From Camarhynchus parvulus (taxonomy: Eukaryota > Chordata > Aves > Passeriformes > Thraupidae): 64,000 bases of DNA. The notes beneath the pieces were generated by a model, which saw nothing but the letters and a program-made list of their open reading frames with translations, made no database searches and was not told the origin of the DNA. The stretch is from the NCBI RefSeq assembly GCF_901933205.1, contig NC_044582.1:18575820-18639819 (forward strand), in the 5' to 3' direction. A program made the position numbers and the translations under genes. Position 1 is the first letter of the stretch, and the number at the start of each line of letters is the position of its first letter. Below are positions 1 through 14,008 of the stretch, piece by piece.

Positions 1-741
1 CAAGTGGAACAGACCCACCCAATCAGGGAAACTCAAAACTGGGAAGAAAATAAATTTACTGGAAAAAAAGTAGCATTACATAGCTTGTACACATGGTAAC
101 AGCATTAGCACAGGCTATTTTGTGTTGTCATTCAGCTACATCCCTGCTTGAAATAATTCCTTCAAACACTACCTAAAACATGGATATAGTACACAGAGGA
201 AAATAGGAGCTATCCAAAATCTGCATCCCAAGTGTCAAATTTGCTGTTTCCTTTTATTGTAAATTTCATGTAACCCTATCAATCCTCATTTCTGCTCTAA
301 AGAAGTTCCCATGGCTGTGCCAGAGCCCTTCCTGCACATCGTGTCCCTGAGCACACCCTCAGTGCCTCAGCACCACAAACCCACCGTGCTTTAAATAAAA
401 TCCTGCACTCTGGAGCTGCCCATCCTCAAAAATCCCTGTCTTTGACCTTGCTCAAGGGCAGGGCTGTTCCCCCCATCTGCAGGGCAGTGTGAGCTGCTGC
501 TCTCAGCCCTGCAGTGCATATGGTGCTCTCCATGCCGTGCCCTGGCTGGCCTGGGGCTGGCTGGGCAGGTGCAGCACAGGCTGCTGCCCTGCTGCTGATT
601 CCTGCTCGTTAGTCACTCCCCCCTCTCTCCTCCTCAGCTCCAGTCATGCTGTTCTCCTCTTTGCTGGAGTGTTAAACCGGAGTAGGAAAGGCATCCTTCA
701 AAATATTCAATCTGTCAGGATTTTCTTTTGACTTTCTATAG
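1..741. other. Unique noncoding DNA, no feature seen
   Basis: AT-rich up to about 300, then moderately GC-rich between 300 and 700. There is no repeat family that I recognise, no convincing exon and no RNA gene. The short open frames here look like chance frames in GC-rich DNA. Confidence 0.6.
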
Positions 742-805
742 GGTCACAGAATAGTTTGGGTTGGAAGGGACTTGTGAAGTCATCTAACCAACCACCAAAA
801 TAGGC
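742..805 (-). mobile_element. CR1 LINE 3'-end fragment
   Basis: The plus strand reads GGGTCACAGAATAGTTTGGG and continues into TTGGAAGGGACTTGTGAAGTCATCTA in two pieces. This is the complement of the CR1 3' end, the commonest retroelement of bird genomes. Only the terminal tens of bases are recognisable, and the left edge matches the CR1 3' terminus. The following 100 bp are too diverged to assign. Confidence 0.75.
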
Positions 806-1380
806 CAAAATGGGTTTTTTCACCTTTATCCAAACATTTTTCATTATGAAGGAGGAGTAAATTACATTACACACAACAGCAGGCTGAAAGTCTGCTTGTA
901 TTTTTGAGTCCAATTCCCACAGCCAGGGAGAAGAGAGATTTTTATCTCACCAGCACATGAGACTGATGACACTTTGCTTAAATCTCACTTTGCTTGGTTT
1001 CTTCATTAGAACCAAAGAGATTTCTGAGTGAGGAGTGGGTGGGTACCCTGTGGGAGATTACACCCACCTGGTCCAGGTCAGGGCTCCCCAGCTGCCTCCT
1101 GATGCTGCCCCAGCATGGCACGAGGGGATGGGCTGTGCAGGAAGCTCAGCAGGATGGAGAAAAACCCAAATCTTGCTTGGGGAGTAGGCAGGGAAGAGGG
1201 CAACCACAGCAGATGGCAGAGCTGAGGCAGCACCCAGTGGCTCGTGCTGCATGACAAGCTGTCAGCTCCCTGGGAACAACAACCCTAGAATTACACACAG
1301 CCCTCACACCACAGCTCCCTGCCTGGAGAATCCCTCCCCACAGCCCCCAGAGCCTCAGAGGCACACAAAGAAGGGTGACA
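806..1380. other. Unique noncoding DNA, no feature seen
   Basis: Mixed composition. The frames overlapping 994-1364 on both strands have no recognisable product. I see nothing functional here. Confidence 0.55.
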
Positions 1381-1790
1381 CACTGATGCCTTGATGGGCT
1401 TACCTAAAAACAGAGGCTAAACAAAATTAGGGGAATAAAAAGCAGTTATATTTTTTTTTAAGAACATTCAGGTACATTTTGGGCAGACAAAAATGCACAA
1501 TGGGTCACAGGTTTGCACACTTTTGTAAGTTTGGTCCATTTGCATATTGGGGATGAATCTGCCAATTCCAGCTTCAGCTAATGAAGTCATTGACCCCAAG
1601 TTTGCTCCCCCAACTCACTTTTGTTCCCATCTCTGGGCCCTGAGGCAGTGAGGTGTCCTTGATTGCCAGGCCTGGAGAGGAATTGTTGTGTCTGCCCCAA
1701 ATGGGGAAGCAGCAGCTCACACTGAGTGTGGAGTTTAAGAGTTACACACTGAAGAACTGCAGGGCTACAAATTGATGGAAAATAGAAGAT
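1381..1790 (-). mobile_element. Possible degenerate LTR-like segment
   Basis: The composition and motif order are LTR-like: an AATAAAAAGC stretch, a T-run at 1450, and low-GC unique sequence ending near 1790. I see no second copy in the window, no terminal TG/CA pair and no target-site duplication, so this is only a weak suspicion. Unique DNA is the alternative. Confidence 0.2.
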
Positions 1791-2461
1791 CTAAAATCCT
1801 AAGGCATCAACACCAGCAAGGTGCCCTGGGCAACACTGAGAGGGGAGAGGAGCTTGTGCTGTGCTTGGCCAGATCAGCCCTGGCCCCATCCCTGCCTGCC
1901 CTGCCACCTCCCTCACCACATCACATCACTCAGCCAACACCGAGAGCATCTCTGAAAGCCCAGCACGCACAAATCTCCTATTTTAATGCCAAGTCCGAGT
2001 CAGAGCAGAGAGTTTAGAGTTTACTCTCTTTAAGATCTATAAAATTAATTACTGGTCACTTGACAAAATAAAATGACCCTATAATAAGGTTTCTAAAAAT
2101 GCAATTGGTGTACTTAGTTAAATTACATCTGTACACAGTAGCAAGTTCTTCCCTGCCTGACACCTCCCCTAATGCTCTCCTCAGTGAGTATAAGGCTGGC
2201 AGAATTTAACCTCTAATATAAAAGTGGCATGCACTTATTTCCCTGGGGAACTGACCCAATCCAGAGCATTGCCTATTTATAGCACTTTCAAAAATAAATC
2301 CTGAGGCAAGAGAGTAGAAGGGCTGAAGGAAAGGCTATATTTGTTGATAAAACTATGGATAAAAGTAATATAGCTGTGTGTTCCCATCCAAAGTTACTTT
2401 CAGTGGGTGTTGTAAATTTTAAATTGTTACTAAAACTGTGTAACTCAGAAATAAAGTGGAG
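1791..2461. other. Unique noncoding DNA, no feature seen
   Basis: AT-rich from about 2020 to 2460, with no recognisable repeat or gene. Confidence 0.55.
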
Positions 2462-2722
2462 CCTGAAATCCCAGAATTGTTTGGGTAGCAAGGGACCTTA
2501 AATACCATCCAGTGCCCCCCCTGCCATGGCAGGGACACCTTCCACTGTCCCAGGTGCTCCAAACCCTGTCCAACCTGGCCTTGGGCACTGCCAGGGATCC
2601 AGGGGCAGCCCCAGCTGCTCTGGGCACTCTGTGCCAGGGCTGCCCACCCTGCCAGGGGACAATTCCATCCCAGTATCCATTCCCCTTTGTCCTGTCCCTC
2701 CATGCCCTTGTGGAATGCTGCA
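2462..2722 (-). mobile_element. CR1 LINE 3'-UTR fragment
   Basis: Begins with the complement of the CR1 3' end (CCCAGAATTGTTTGGGTAGC). It continues through the CR1 3'-UTR blocks CCCTGCCATGGCAGGGACAC, CTGTCCCAGGTGCTCCAAAC and CTGCCAGGGATCCAGGGGCA. The element is 5'-truncated, as usual for CR1. The long GC-rich open frames across 2419-2887 on both strands are shadows of this repeat and not genes. Confidence 0.88.
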
Positions 2723-5700
2723 CAGGCAGACAGATCTCCCTGCTGGACCCTCACCAGTCCAACCCTGAAGGTTTCCTCCCTGCAGGACTGGAGGGCACAG
2801 CTCAGGACCTGCTCTGATGGCCCCAAGGCAATCCTGCAGCAGGGTGGTGCCTCTGAGACAGCTCAGATGATAGCAGGGATGTTCCACAGCTCAGAGCTGG
2901 GAGACAGCAGGAGGAGGATGGGGATCCACTGTGCTTCTGAGACAGCAGCCCTGCAGAAAGCCCTGGTGGAGGGAAGGAGCTGGCTCGCTCCAAACCAGCA
3001 CGGACAGTCAGACAGCAGACACGGAGTGAAGCTATTTGGCAACACAGATGGGCCCTGAGTCATTTCTTGGATCTGTCTCCAAACACAGTGTGACAGTCAG
3101 AGCTACAGTCGGGCTTTGGAAGAGCTTGGCAAGGAGCAGACAGTGATAAATGTGCCAAATATCCTCTGACCTTCTAACTGTCCCATTTGCCCATGGCTTT
3201 GTCCTGCCTGTGGCTGCCACAGCACAGCCCTGCAGCCCCAGAGACCACTTCAGTTCCTGGTCTGGAGAGGTTTTATTCAAAAAAAATCCAGGATACTTGA
3301 GGAAAGCTCACTTGGCGCTGACTCACTGAATAATCTTTCAGAATCACATCCGCATTTGGCCTGGAGCAGAGGAGAGATTAGACATTCCCCATCTCTGATT
3401 CTCATGAATACAGATTTCCATGCATTCATCCCCTGCCCTTGGCACTGCTCTGCCCCTGCCCCACTGCAGCTGGAGGTGCAGGAGGAGGGATCACAGGGAA
3501 TGTTTGCCCGTGGGAAGCACCCCAGCCTCGGGAGCCGGTCACGGGGGACACGTGGTGGGGGCAGCCAGGAGGGAAGAGACGTCCTTTCAAAAAGAACCAC
3601 AGTCCTTTCATTCTCTGCGTGTTTTTCTGGAGAGCTGGGAGCGTTTGTCCCCTTTCATTCTGCCTGCTAACTTTTATCAGCAGAGAAAAGCAGGCAGGAG
3701 TGACACTGGAGCAGAGCAGCCTCCCCGCGCCAGCAAAGCGAGACTCAAAGTCACGGCGCCGACTTCCTGTGATGAAATATTGATCCAAAACTCTGTCACA
3801 CAAGAAGCAGTTTAAAATCACCTTGTTTTTATGCACAAATCTTTTTTTTTCAACTGCAGCCTAGCGCTACCAGATCACTTGTCTAAGTTACATATGATTT
3901 TTAAAAAAAGGCAAGTATACCTTGTGAGGAATTTCAAAATAAATTATTGCTTTCGGCTTGAAATTTTTAAAATTCATTGTCATTTTTTTCAGCAGTAGTG
4001 AAACAAAAGGGATTTCTTTTTCTTATTCTGTAGACATTATAACTTATCAATCCTCTCTTCTTTATCCTTTGGCAAAAAGGAAAAGAACATAAAATAAATT
4101 GGAAGAAGAATTTTCTTGCAGCAAAGTTACCCAAAACCACGATCAATGTTCTCCAAGCAGGAAAATCTGAAGGAATCAAAGGCTTCATGAAACATTCATG
4201 GCAACAATATGCTGACAAATAGTTTCTCAGTCAAAACTTTTCCCTGGCTCCACTTAACATGGCCTGTGTGAGTTCAAGAACTCATTTCTGGAGCACCAGA
4301 AGGCCAGAGGGGTTTGGCTCATCTAGCTGGGGTTTTTTCCAAACAAACTCCACAAATCCCTTGAGGTCACTTGATGGAGCTAAATAAACCCTCTGCTTCT
4401 CTCGGACGTGCTGACTCAACTCCCGTCCCAGCCTGGGTCCAGGGAGGTTCCTGAGCTGAAGGACAGTGGGCAGGAGCTGCTCAGCCTCCAGGTATCCATG
4501 AGAAATCCCTCCATGAGCAGAAATCCCATTTGGAGCCAGCCCAGCACACCCAGCCAAGGCTCCAGCCCTGTCCCCCTCTGCTGCACAGACCTTCCAAACC
4601 TGGGTTATGCCCCACATCTACTGGTTTGTTGAATTGTGAAATGATTGCGTGCTGATCATTAGAAAACCTGCTGCAACAAGGTAAAAATTGGGATGAAAGA
4701 AATCAGGTGGCATCCCAGGAGCCATCACTAATTATTTGGTACCTAACGAATGACACAATTCGTTTGTTGACCTTGTCAATCTATGCAGAGTTCTAACTAA
4801 TTAATACAAAACTGAAACTACCAAGGGTGTGAGATGTTTTTGGTCGACTTTGACCCAGAGTGGCACCTACACTGACCCTGGCACGTTGTTAGAGCTCAGT
4901 GACACAGGGCAGGAGGCACCAGGACACAAAATGCTGCTCAGATGAACTTGGCAAGATTCTGGGAATAAAATTTCATGGCCTGAAGCTGTGCCACCTTGCT
5001 GGGATAGCATCCAATGTCTCCTGTCAAGCTCCATAAACCAGGGTAATGAGTGAGGAGCACCTGGCTGGCTCAGGCAGGGCTCTCATCAGGCAGCACAGGC
5101 TCTGCTGTCACCTGGGCAGGGCCACACCAAGTCCTCACCAGGAAGGGACAACTGGCCTTTGCAGGAGCGGCAAAACCCAAGGGACAGCTGAAACAGGAAA
5201 GCTAAAATCATTGCTGGTGCTCTTGTGGGAGGTTTTCAGTCATGGCTTTTCGTGGTGTGAGGATCCATCAGAGACTCAAGAGCCCTTTGGGGCTCTTCAG
5301 GAATAAATGAAAACCTGTAAAATATTCCAAGGTGCTTCAAGTGAACAAAAATTGGGTGTACAACTACACCCATGAGGCTGGAATCGAGTGGAGACAAAGG
5401 GTTGCCAGAGTGGAAGACACCTTCCACAGAGCATGTTCTCACTTCTTTCCTTGAACTCTCTCTCTCTCAATTCCACCTTTCATTGATAGATGCAAAGTAA
5501 GACTAATGAACTATTGATAACCCTGGCACAAAGGATTATTAGACAAAGCAATTTCATTTGGGGGGCATTGATTTATATGTCACAACCAGAGTACAAATGA
5601 AGATGGCAGTTAGGAAGGATGAAGTTGAATGCTAAACAGGTGGGCATCCTGTTTATTCCTAACTCCTGCCTGAAATGCACATAGACACATTTACCTGTAC

Positions 5701-8700
5701 CTCTGGGTATCCTATATAATTAAAGATATGGCTGCAGATTTTCTAGTAATTAATGGTATTTGGAGAGAAACCTGAAGCAACCCAAATATTAAATCAGGGC
5801 TGATGTTTTGAAGGGCCTGAACCTTGCCAAGACATCAGACTGAACACTTGGGTTTGAACCAGGGATTCCCCAAAACACACCAAAGAGATGTCCAGGCACA
5901 GAGGGAATCTGCAGGTAAAAGCAGGTGAAAAAAAGGGGTTTGTCCTAAAACATCTCAAGGAAAGCCTGGAATGTGCCTGAGATGGAGAGGCTGGAGCAGG
6001 ATGGGTTTTCCCATGGCACACTCCAGTGCTTTGTCTCCCATCAGCCTCTCAGAGAGCTGGAGCCAGCCAGAGCCATGGAGCTTCCTCAGCAGCTGGGAGG
6101 AGATAACTCTGCTCCCGAGGCCCAGGCAGCCACTGCTGCCAAATTTTAATTCTCATTCTCTGTGGCATTCACCTGACATTTAATGTGATGCCAACTGCTG
6201 CGTTGTTGTGAAACCAGGAGTGAGATTTGTCCTCTTTTGGTGAAACCAGAAGGAAATTTCAAAGTCTAAGACATAGATACCTGTTTTTGTGGGCTGCAAA
6301 ATGGCAGCCAGCCCCCATTTCTGTCTTTAAAAGCTCTCTCCAGCTCTTCACCTCTTAAAAGGCACTGCCTTGGCCTCTCCCCAGCACAAGGAATCCCTCC
6401 AGATCCCAAGCTCAGATAAAACAATAGAAGGGCAGTGCCCAGGTGATCTGACAGTGCTAAAGCAAAACCCAGGATTTCCAGAAGGCTGCTCTGCTTGTGG
6501 TTTCCATCTGGAAAATGGTAAAATAAAAGTGAACTTTAATGAACTTCCAAAGGAAAAAGGTTTCTTTGTTTTAATACAAGCCACAGCAATAGGACATTGC
6601 CCTGCCTTGGGCTCTGACACTCAAGACCCATCTCCAATACTCCAGGGATTAAATTATTTTCTGAAAGCCATCTCATTCCCACCATTATTACTGCTATAAA
6701 GCTGTGAGGTTTCTTGCTGCCCCCCTTTCTATTTTTTTCTTTTCCAAGACTAGAAATAGATTGAACTGGCACTTCAGGATGCTGAGCTGCAGTTTCAGTT
6801 GAGCTCTGTGCTTCACAGAGATTTATCAAAAATGACAAGATTCAACATCTAGGAGATGTCTTGTAGTGCCCAGGAGCTCAGAGAAGATGCAGCAGTTACA
6901 ACAGTAACCAGAGAGAAATAAGAAAAGTGGTAGGAAAAGAAACACGTGGTGCTTGAAAATCAAAACTCTGGCAGGAATGGGCACTTGTGCTGGTCAGCAC
7001 TGGCCATTAGTGAGCAAAGAACCACTGCCTGCCTCCTCCAAATGAAATACCAGGGAAATCAGCCCTTCATTTCAGCTATAAACTGCCTGGCAGGTACCTG
7101 TCAGAGGCCACAAGCTGCAGAGGTTTTCCCCTGTTGCCTTTGCAAGCAGCGTGGAATTGGGTGGAAGTGACGAGTGTCTGTCTGTGATCACTTCTCAGCT
7201 GAGCCATCCCTGGAATAAAACATAACACCCCATAAGTGCCTTCTCTTTTCCACCCACGTGCACGTAAAGCAAGTTAGATGTGAAAAAGGCTAAGGAAAAA
7301 TGGGAGTATCTGGACAGTAAATGTGTGTGAAGTGTAAAATCACCTCCTGGGCGTGCTCAGCCTCTGCCTGGACAACTCAACAAACCCCAGCAAATCACTG
7401 GTGGCTGAGAACACCCTGCAGCCAGACCCCACCATTCCCACTGCCATGGAATCCAGGCGGAGGGAGGCACTGATGGAGGCTGGATCCCACCAGCAGGAGC
7501 AGCAGCATCCTTTCAGTGCTCAGAGCAGATAAAACAGAGAGGTAAAATACCTGGGGCTGTTTCCCAGTCCTGCAGTGAGTCAGGCAGGTCTCTGCAGAGA
7601 GGGATTGGAGCCGGAGACAAGGGCAGGAAGAGAAACCTCAGCAAGAAATGAGCACAGCCGGGTTTCTTCTCACAAAGAATGGTTCTAATAAACACCTGCA
7701 AGAGATAACACTGCCAAACAAAAAGGTTGCATAACAAGAAGGGATCTGAAAAAGAAACCTCCGCAGTAAAAGAGTCAGGGAGGAGGTTGTAGGTCTCCTA
7801 ATTCCTTTACAGAGGTCAAAGGCAAATTCCTCCATGAAGAACTAACACACCAACCCTGCTCCCCTCCCCTCCCTGAGCCAGGACCTTCTCCTATAGAGGC
7901 GTGGAAAAGCCTGAAGGAGTTAGGCTAATCCAGGCAGGAGCAAAATGGAAATAACTCCCACAAGACCACTGGGAAAACTTAATCCAATCTTCTCTTGTGA
8001 AGCAGATATTATTCCCCTTTTACTTGCCTTCAGTGGTGATAAAGTGCAGACAAAGGAGATAAGGGACTCACACACCTCACATTTCAGCACTCCCAGTAAA
8101 TACACTCCTCGCTTTCACTTATCTTTCAGCCTGGTATGGATTTCCTTTTAGTAACCTCCTGAATTACAATCAAATTATACTTCCAGGGCCATTGAATTGC
8201 ATGGCTTGCAATACCTTAATGGGTTCTGTTCTGGCTGCTCAGGAAGGACTTGTAATCCCTGTCTTCTTCTATATTTCAGGGAGCCTTAAGGACGTGTTTC
8301 AGTGCCAGGCACAACAGCCCAGGCCTTTGCTCACCAGAGCAAGTGCCACACAAACAGTGCCTGGGCAAATGAGCCATGGCCTGGAGGAAAAATATTAATA
8401 GTGAATGCTTCTTGTTTTGCCTTGCAGTGCCAGCCAGGGTTTGGGTGGCACAGTAATCCCAAAACTCTCTCAGGCATGAGTTCTGTGTGATTTAATGGCA
8501 CGGTCGATACACCAGGTGCCGGCTGGTCTGCAAAATATTTGAAAATAAATGGAAGTTTTAATGCCCAGGAAATAGTGCAGAGTGCCACATTCCTCCTGAC
8601 AGCTTATCTCTTAAATGGGCTTTTATCCTGCAATAAAGAAATGGTTGATTTGTTAGTTATGGGCTCTGCAGCAAACAAAACTCAGAGTGCGGTCGGAAGC

Positions 8701-9811
8701 TTTGCTGGGCTGTAATCAATTTTTGAATTATACAAATATTTAGGTAATTGAAATAGAGAGGGGGAATAAACACAGGTTGAAAGTCTAAAGAGCCCTCTTG
8801 TTCTGGAGAGGATCTGGAAGGATCTCAGGGATGCAAAATGCCCCTCCTGCACCTTCCAGAGCAGGTCCCAGAGCTGCTGCACCAAAGCATGCCCAGGGAA
8901 TCCCTCTGAGCACCCCGTCCATAAATGCTCAGAGGAGAGGTGGGGACATCAAGGAGGAGAGAACACAAAGACCATGGAAAACAGCACAGTCTGAGATCTG
9001 GGCTCCCTGCAGTGCCTCACCACAGGGAACAGTGCCAGGCACAGGGGACAGTGGGGACCTTCCACGTGCCACCACCGTGACCTTGTGGAGCCACCAGCCC
9101 ATGACACTCAATGCTTTCCAGCTAAATCAGCAGGTTCACTGAGAAAAACTGCACACTGGAGATAATCAGAGCAGGAACAGCCCCTGTCTGCAGCTAATGG
9201 GGGGGAGATAAAAAATCTCCCTCCTCCCTTTATTCATCCTGCTGTTTGTAAAACCTTATCATGTTTTTTCCAATTGTATTCCCAATAAGCCGCCAGGTAA
9301 GAAATAGTGTTTGCCAGCCCTGAAGAGAAGTAATCTTTGTTGGCAACATTTCTCAGGGAAAAAAACTGTTCAAATAAGATGTGGGAGGAAATTTCCCCCT
9401 CAGACAATTTGAGGAGCTGTCGGCAGGCAGCAGATGAAAGGCAGCAGCGCTGGATGCCGCGGGCCGTGCAGGGAACACGGGCGATGGCTTCAGCAGCTCT
9501 GGGTTCAAATGGAAAATTAATTTCTTTCCGAGGGGATCCAAAGTGCTTTTCATGCTGTCCTTCCTTGAAACACTTGGTGATTTAATTTTGTTGAGCGCAG
9601 GGAGGGATGAGAAGCGAGTCACTAAAGGAGGAGCTCTCCAAACGCAGCCCGTGCAGCTCCTGAGGCAGCGCTGGGGTCACTGTGACCCTCCCAACTTCTG
9701 GGTTTGACCACAACATTCTCTATTTCTGCCCTTCACTTGGAGCAGGAATCAGCCTCCACAAATCAGGAGTTTATTAAGGCAGACAGGATGATTTCTGCTG
9801 GCCAGTTCAGG
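2723..9811. other. Long unique noncoding stretch
   Basis: About 7 kb with no interspersed repeat that I can name. It alternates between AT-rich blocks (3830-4260, 4640-4860, 5440-5780) and moderately GC-rich blocks. The stretch 3290-3800 contains several CpG sites and low-repeat sequence that could be conserved, but nothing in it identifies an exon or promoter. The frames around 3420-3836 overlap on both strands and have no recognisable domain. Confidence 0.55.
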
Positions 9812-9872
9812 GTGGAATGAGATGATCTCTCAGGTCCCTTCCAACCCAACCCATTCAATCATTCGGTGATAA
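9812..9872 (+). mobile_element. CR1 LINE 3'-end fragment
   Basis: The plus strand reads AATGAGATGATCTCTCAGGT, then CCCTTCCAACCCAACCCATT. This is the sense-strand CR1 3' end. Only about 60 bp remain. Confidence 0.78.
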
Positions 9873-12510
9873 ATTTTGCACTGGTTTTCCCCAGCATTAA
9901 TATTTCTGATGACAAAACAAACTGTGACAGATGTGTTCTACCTTAAAACAGACATGCTGCCTTAACAAGAGGAGAAAAAATGGATGAATATGAAAATAGG
10001 CATCATGAATATTCAGAGACATTTGCAAATTAAGAGACTTCAACTGTGTCCTTGTCCTTTGTGCGTTTTTCACAAATATTGAAAGGGGAACTCTCCTGGG
10101 AGAAGCGTTGATCAGCACAGCAAGTTTTAAAGAAGGAGCCCTCTCAATCTACAGCAAATATGCACAACATGAACATTGTGTGTATTCACAGGAGAAGGAT
10201 GATTCTGGGAACCTCCAATTAGGCAGCAGCAGTGTTTCCTATGGTCTCAGGAAAGAACTAAAAAAAAAGGCTTATTTTGATAAATTTTTCAGCACAGATT
10301 TTTGAAATGGGAAATACAAACATGAGAAAAAGACAAACTTTGCCCATGAATTATTCCCTCAGAATTGTGAGGGGGGAAATGCCTCCTCGAGCCAGGCTGG
10401 GAGCAGCAGCTACCCTAAGTCAAGTGTGTTGTTAACTGTGTGCAGGCAGCAGCTGAACCTGTGTGTGCTGACCTGCCTGAAAGCCCTGGCTTGGGGCCCC
10501 CAGCTCAGGAATCTGCCTAATTAATTTTTAATAACCCAACCTTCATCTCTGTGTGCAGCCTGACCTGCTCTTGGGGTGTGCTCAGTCATCACCATCTCCT
10601 CCAGCCACCCCAGTGCCACCTCTGAGGCTGAGGGAGCTGCATCCTTGTCCCAAAAACCCACAACCATCCCCTTTTTCCCTTCCATAGGCACTGCAGAGGT
10701 GCTTTTGCTGTGTCTCTGGTGAGACACCCCAGCAGAACCCAAAGCAGCAGCAATATCCCATATTTACCCTTCCAGTTTAATCATCACAAGGAAGGGACAT
10801 GAAAACCTTCCCTGTAATTCCACCTGGAGGCTTTCTCCCACACAGAAACATTGCACATGGTCCAGTTTTGTTAGATTTCCCTCGGAGATGCCCAATAACC
10901 TTCAAACAAACCCAATTCATAACACCACCAGATGTGCTCATTTTGCTTTTCATGGCAATATGCTGTGAGAGGTCTCTGGGTGGGAAGTAACAGCCCAAAC
11001 AAGAACAATTTCTGTTTTGCTGGTTTCAAAGTGGAGCTTTCAATATCCTGGCCTGTCTCTGAGTTTTTATTTAACTTGGGGAATTTTTCAGTTTACAAAA
11101 TGGCCCGACAAGGATAATTAGGGTAGAAACATGCCTGACAATTCCAAATGCTCCCTGTCAAGCATATGGGCTAACACCTATTTTTTATTAATTCCCTGGT
11201 TTTCAAAGGGTGATACAGTTGTATTAGAAGCAGTGTGTAGGTGGCTCATTTTTCCCTCCTCACATTCCCTTTGACAGTAGTTTGAAATAACATTCATCAA
11301 ACAGTATAAAAGAAGTCAAAAGAAATTAATTAAGCAACCTAGAAGGAAAAATAAGATGTCTTTCCAACAGGACTTGCATTATTCAGGTTTATGGTGGCGC
11401 ACAGTGCAATTTTCTGGGAAGAAAAGGCAGGATAATGGTGTAGCCCTGCTCCACTATGAAACAGCACATTTGGAGCATCACTGGTGATAAGGAAGTTCTG
11501 AAACTGGGAGCTTCCTATTGAAGATTTGCTCTGAATCACAGGAAAAATCTACATATATAAATATCTATTTGCTCATATATCATTGCTGGCACCTCCCCCA
11601 GGAGGAATTGGAGATTTCTGATCCCTTCCTGCCTTTGGCATTCAGGGTTGGGGGCAGTGTCAAGTGATCAAAATCCCACTTTTCAAAAGTCCCTGCTGTT
11701 GAAGGGTGTTTAAACAAACATTGTCCAGGTTCTGCCCAGCAGCCACACGTGGCACTGCAGGGCTGGATTGCAGCTCTCCAGCTGCATTGAGGATTATCCA
11801 TGGGCTGCACACTCCATGGCACACAGTCCATTCCCCTCCCTGTGCCTCCCCTCAGCCTCCTCCTGCTGCTCCAGCTCTCCCAGCCTCACTAACACAGCTC
11901 TCCCTGTCCCAAATTCTGATTGAATCCAACCAGAAACGCCTCAGGGAATCCATCTGTGGCCTCTCCAGGCACAGCCCTGGTGAGAAGTTATCCAGCCATT
12001 CTCCTCCACTGAGCTGCTGCCAGCTCTGGCTTGGTCACAGGGCTTGGGGACATGAAATTCCAGCTATCCTGCTCTGCTCCTGAGGGATGGGCTCAGCACT
12101 GCCCTTCCTGCATCCAGCCAAAACAGCCAGAGTGCACCTGAGCTCCCATCAGTCCCCCAGTTCTAAAGGAATCCTGATTTAACAGGAGGTCACTCACCAA
12201 AACAAGTTCCAGGTATCTAAACCAAGAACCCCTTGAAATCCAAAAAACTGGTTATTGCAAGGTGGATGTGAAGAGCTCAGGATGTCTTTGTGACTGCTGG
12301 CAGCCTCCCAGCTGCTTTATTAAACACAATCCTCAGGTGATTCCTGATTTCATGTTCATGTTATCAGCTGCTCAGGTAATAGCACAGGAAAGGCCATGGA
12401 TGTAACAGCACCAGGTTCTGGCACCTCCAGTGAATCTGCTGGGTGTAAGGGAACCACAAGGAAGGGATTAACTGTGATTTATCCAAGAAACTTCCCAACA
12501 CTCTTATCTC
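9873..12510. other. Unique noncoding DNA
   Basis: No interspersed repeat recognised. AT-rich around 9880-10350 and 11000-11580, and GC-rich around 10380-10740 and 11580-12120. Overlapping frames at 11706-12083 have no identifiable product. Confidence 0.55.
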
Positions 12511-12582
12511 ATCCCAAATCTTTCTCATCAGACACTGGTTTTCCCAACACATCCCAAATCTTTCTCATCAGATGCTGGTTTT
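12511..12582. repeat. Short tandem duplication (about 40-bp unit)
   Basis: The segment CATCCCAAATCTTTCTCATC, followed by AGA..CTGGTTTT, occurs twice in a row, separated by CCCAACA. The copies differ by only a few bases. This is a local slippage or duplication event in otherwise unique DNA. Confidence 0.8.
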
Positions 12583-13385
12583 ACCTGAGCAACAACCTGA
12601 GCTTCTCTCTGTCCTTCCACCTCCCTGGCATGAGCCCAGCAGTCAGGACAGGCCCAGGGCTGTCAGCAGCAGGGCTCCAGCCCAACTAAACCCAGCTCCA
12701 CTCCAGGACAGGACTGACCCCTGGGCTCTCCCTTAGTGCCCAGTTTCCCTTGGGCAGGTCTCCCAAAGCTGGATGAGCTCTGGAGCACCATCCCTTGTGC
12801 CCATCCCAGGGCTGGTGCTGCCCAGTCCTGCCCACCAGGGCTGATCCTCCCCTGCTCTGCTTCCCTCTGGACAGCTCCATGGGAAGGCTCCTTCCAAGAG
12901 CTGGGGCTGTAATTGCTTGTAAACCACTTAGGCAGTGAGTGATACAGAAATCCAAGTGGTAATTGTAGCACAAGCTTGAGATTAATCTATTTTTGGCTTG
13001 TCAGACGTTCTTATGGACCTGGTTCAAGGCAGTCACTGAAAGCTGTAAAGTGTCCAAAAAGTGACAGGAAAAAATAGTTTGATTAAAACCATTCCAGAGG
13101 CAAATCCAATCTTCAAGACACTCTCTGAAACCTATTGGTGCAGCCTGCAGATGAGGCACTCGTGAATATCATCTGAGCAAAGACCTGGGGAGAACCACAA
13201 AAGGTTTTATGTCAAAAAAAAAAGGAGCTCTAATTTTGGATTCCCAAAGCAGAACTGTGCAGGGAAAGTCAGTGAGAAATGTAACAGGGTGTGCCAAGAG
13301 GGGATAAGCAGCTTGTCCTGACCCAGAAATCAGGCTCTGATGACTGAAGAACATCCCACAGGTCTGTTTTGCTCACCTGCCCTCA
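12583..13385. other. Unique noncoding DNA, no feature seen
   Basis: The GC-rich segment 12620-12900 gives overlapping open frames on the minus strand with no recognisable protein. An A-run lies at 13216. Nothing else is seen. Confidence 0.5.
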
Positions 13386-13470
13386 GGTGACACCATGAGA
13401 TGGATGGACACCTGGACTTGATGGCCTTGAAGGTCTTTTCCAACTGATGATCCCAGAATTCTCTGCCTGC
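13386..13470 (+). mobile_element. Diverged CR1 3'-end fragment
   Basis: CTTGATGGCCTTGAAGGTCT followed by TTTCCAAC resembles the sense CR1 block 'gatgatcttgaaggtcttttccaac'. It is short and diverged. Confidence 0.65.
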
Positions 13471-14008
13471 CAGATGCACTCTTTGGTGTGACTGAAGAAC
13501 TCCAAACCCTTGGTTTATCTCTTCATCTCCCAGAGATGGGAGCACCAGTTCATTATTAGGAAACATCTTCTTTCCCCACAGAGCTGAAACCTCTCCAAAC
13601 TTTCCACCAACTTCCATTTTCTATAGCCTCAGGGTCAAGATTACCCTTTATTATTTTTTCCATCATTTCCTTCCCATTTCCTTTGGATTAGCGGATGTTC
13701 TGTCAATAAGGACTAATGAAATTCCAGGCCAATATAAACTCTGTCTGCTCTATGAATGGTTCTTTTTTCATACAGACTCTCTATGAAATAAAGAGTGACT
13801 GATGCCACAATATGCTTTAATTATTTTCTTCATAAACTATCAAATTAAATTTTAAGAAGCTGGAGATGCCTCTTATTAAACTGGGACTGAACTCAGAGAT
13901 ATAACTCTTAATGAAACTTCCCACACCAGAAAGCTTTTTTGTAATGTTAATAATTCTCAGCAGCCTGCCATATGCAATATCTCACCAGAACTTATGATTT
14001 TCACATTT
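13471..14008. other. Unique AT-rich noncoding DNA
   Basis: Low GC, especially 13620-13980. No repeat family or gene is recognised. Confidence 0.5.
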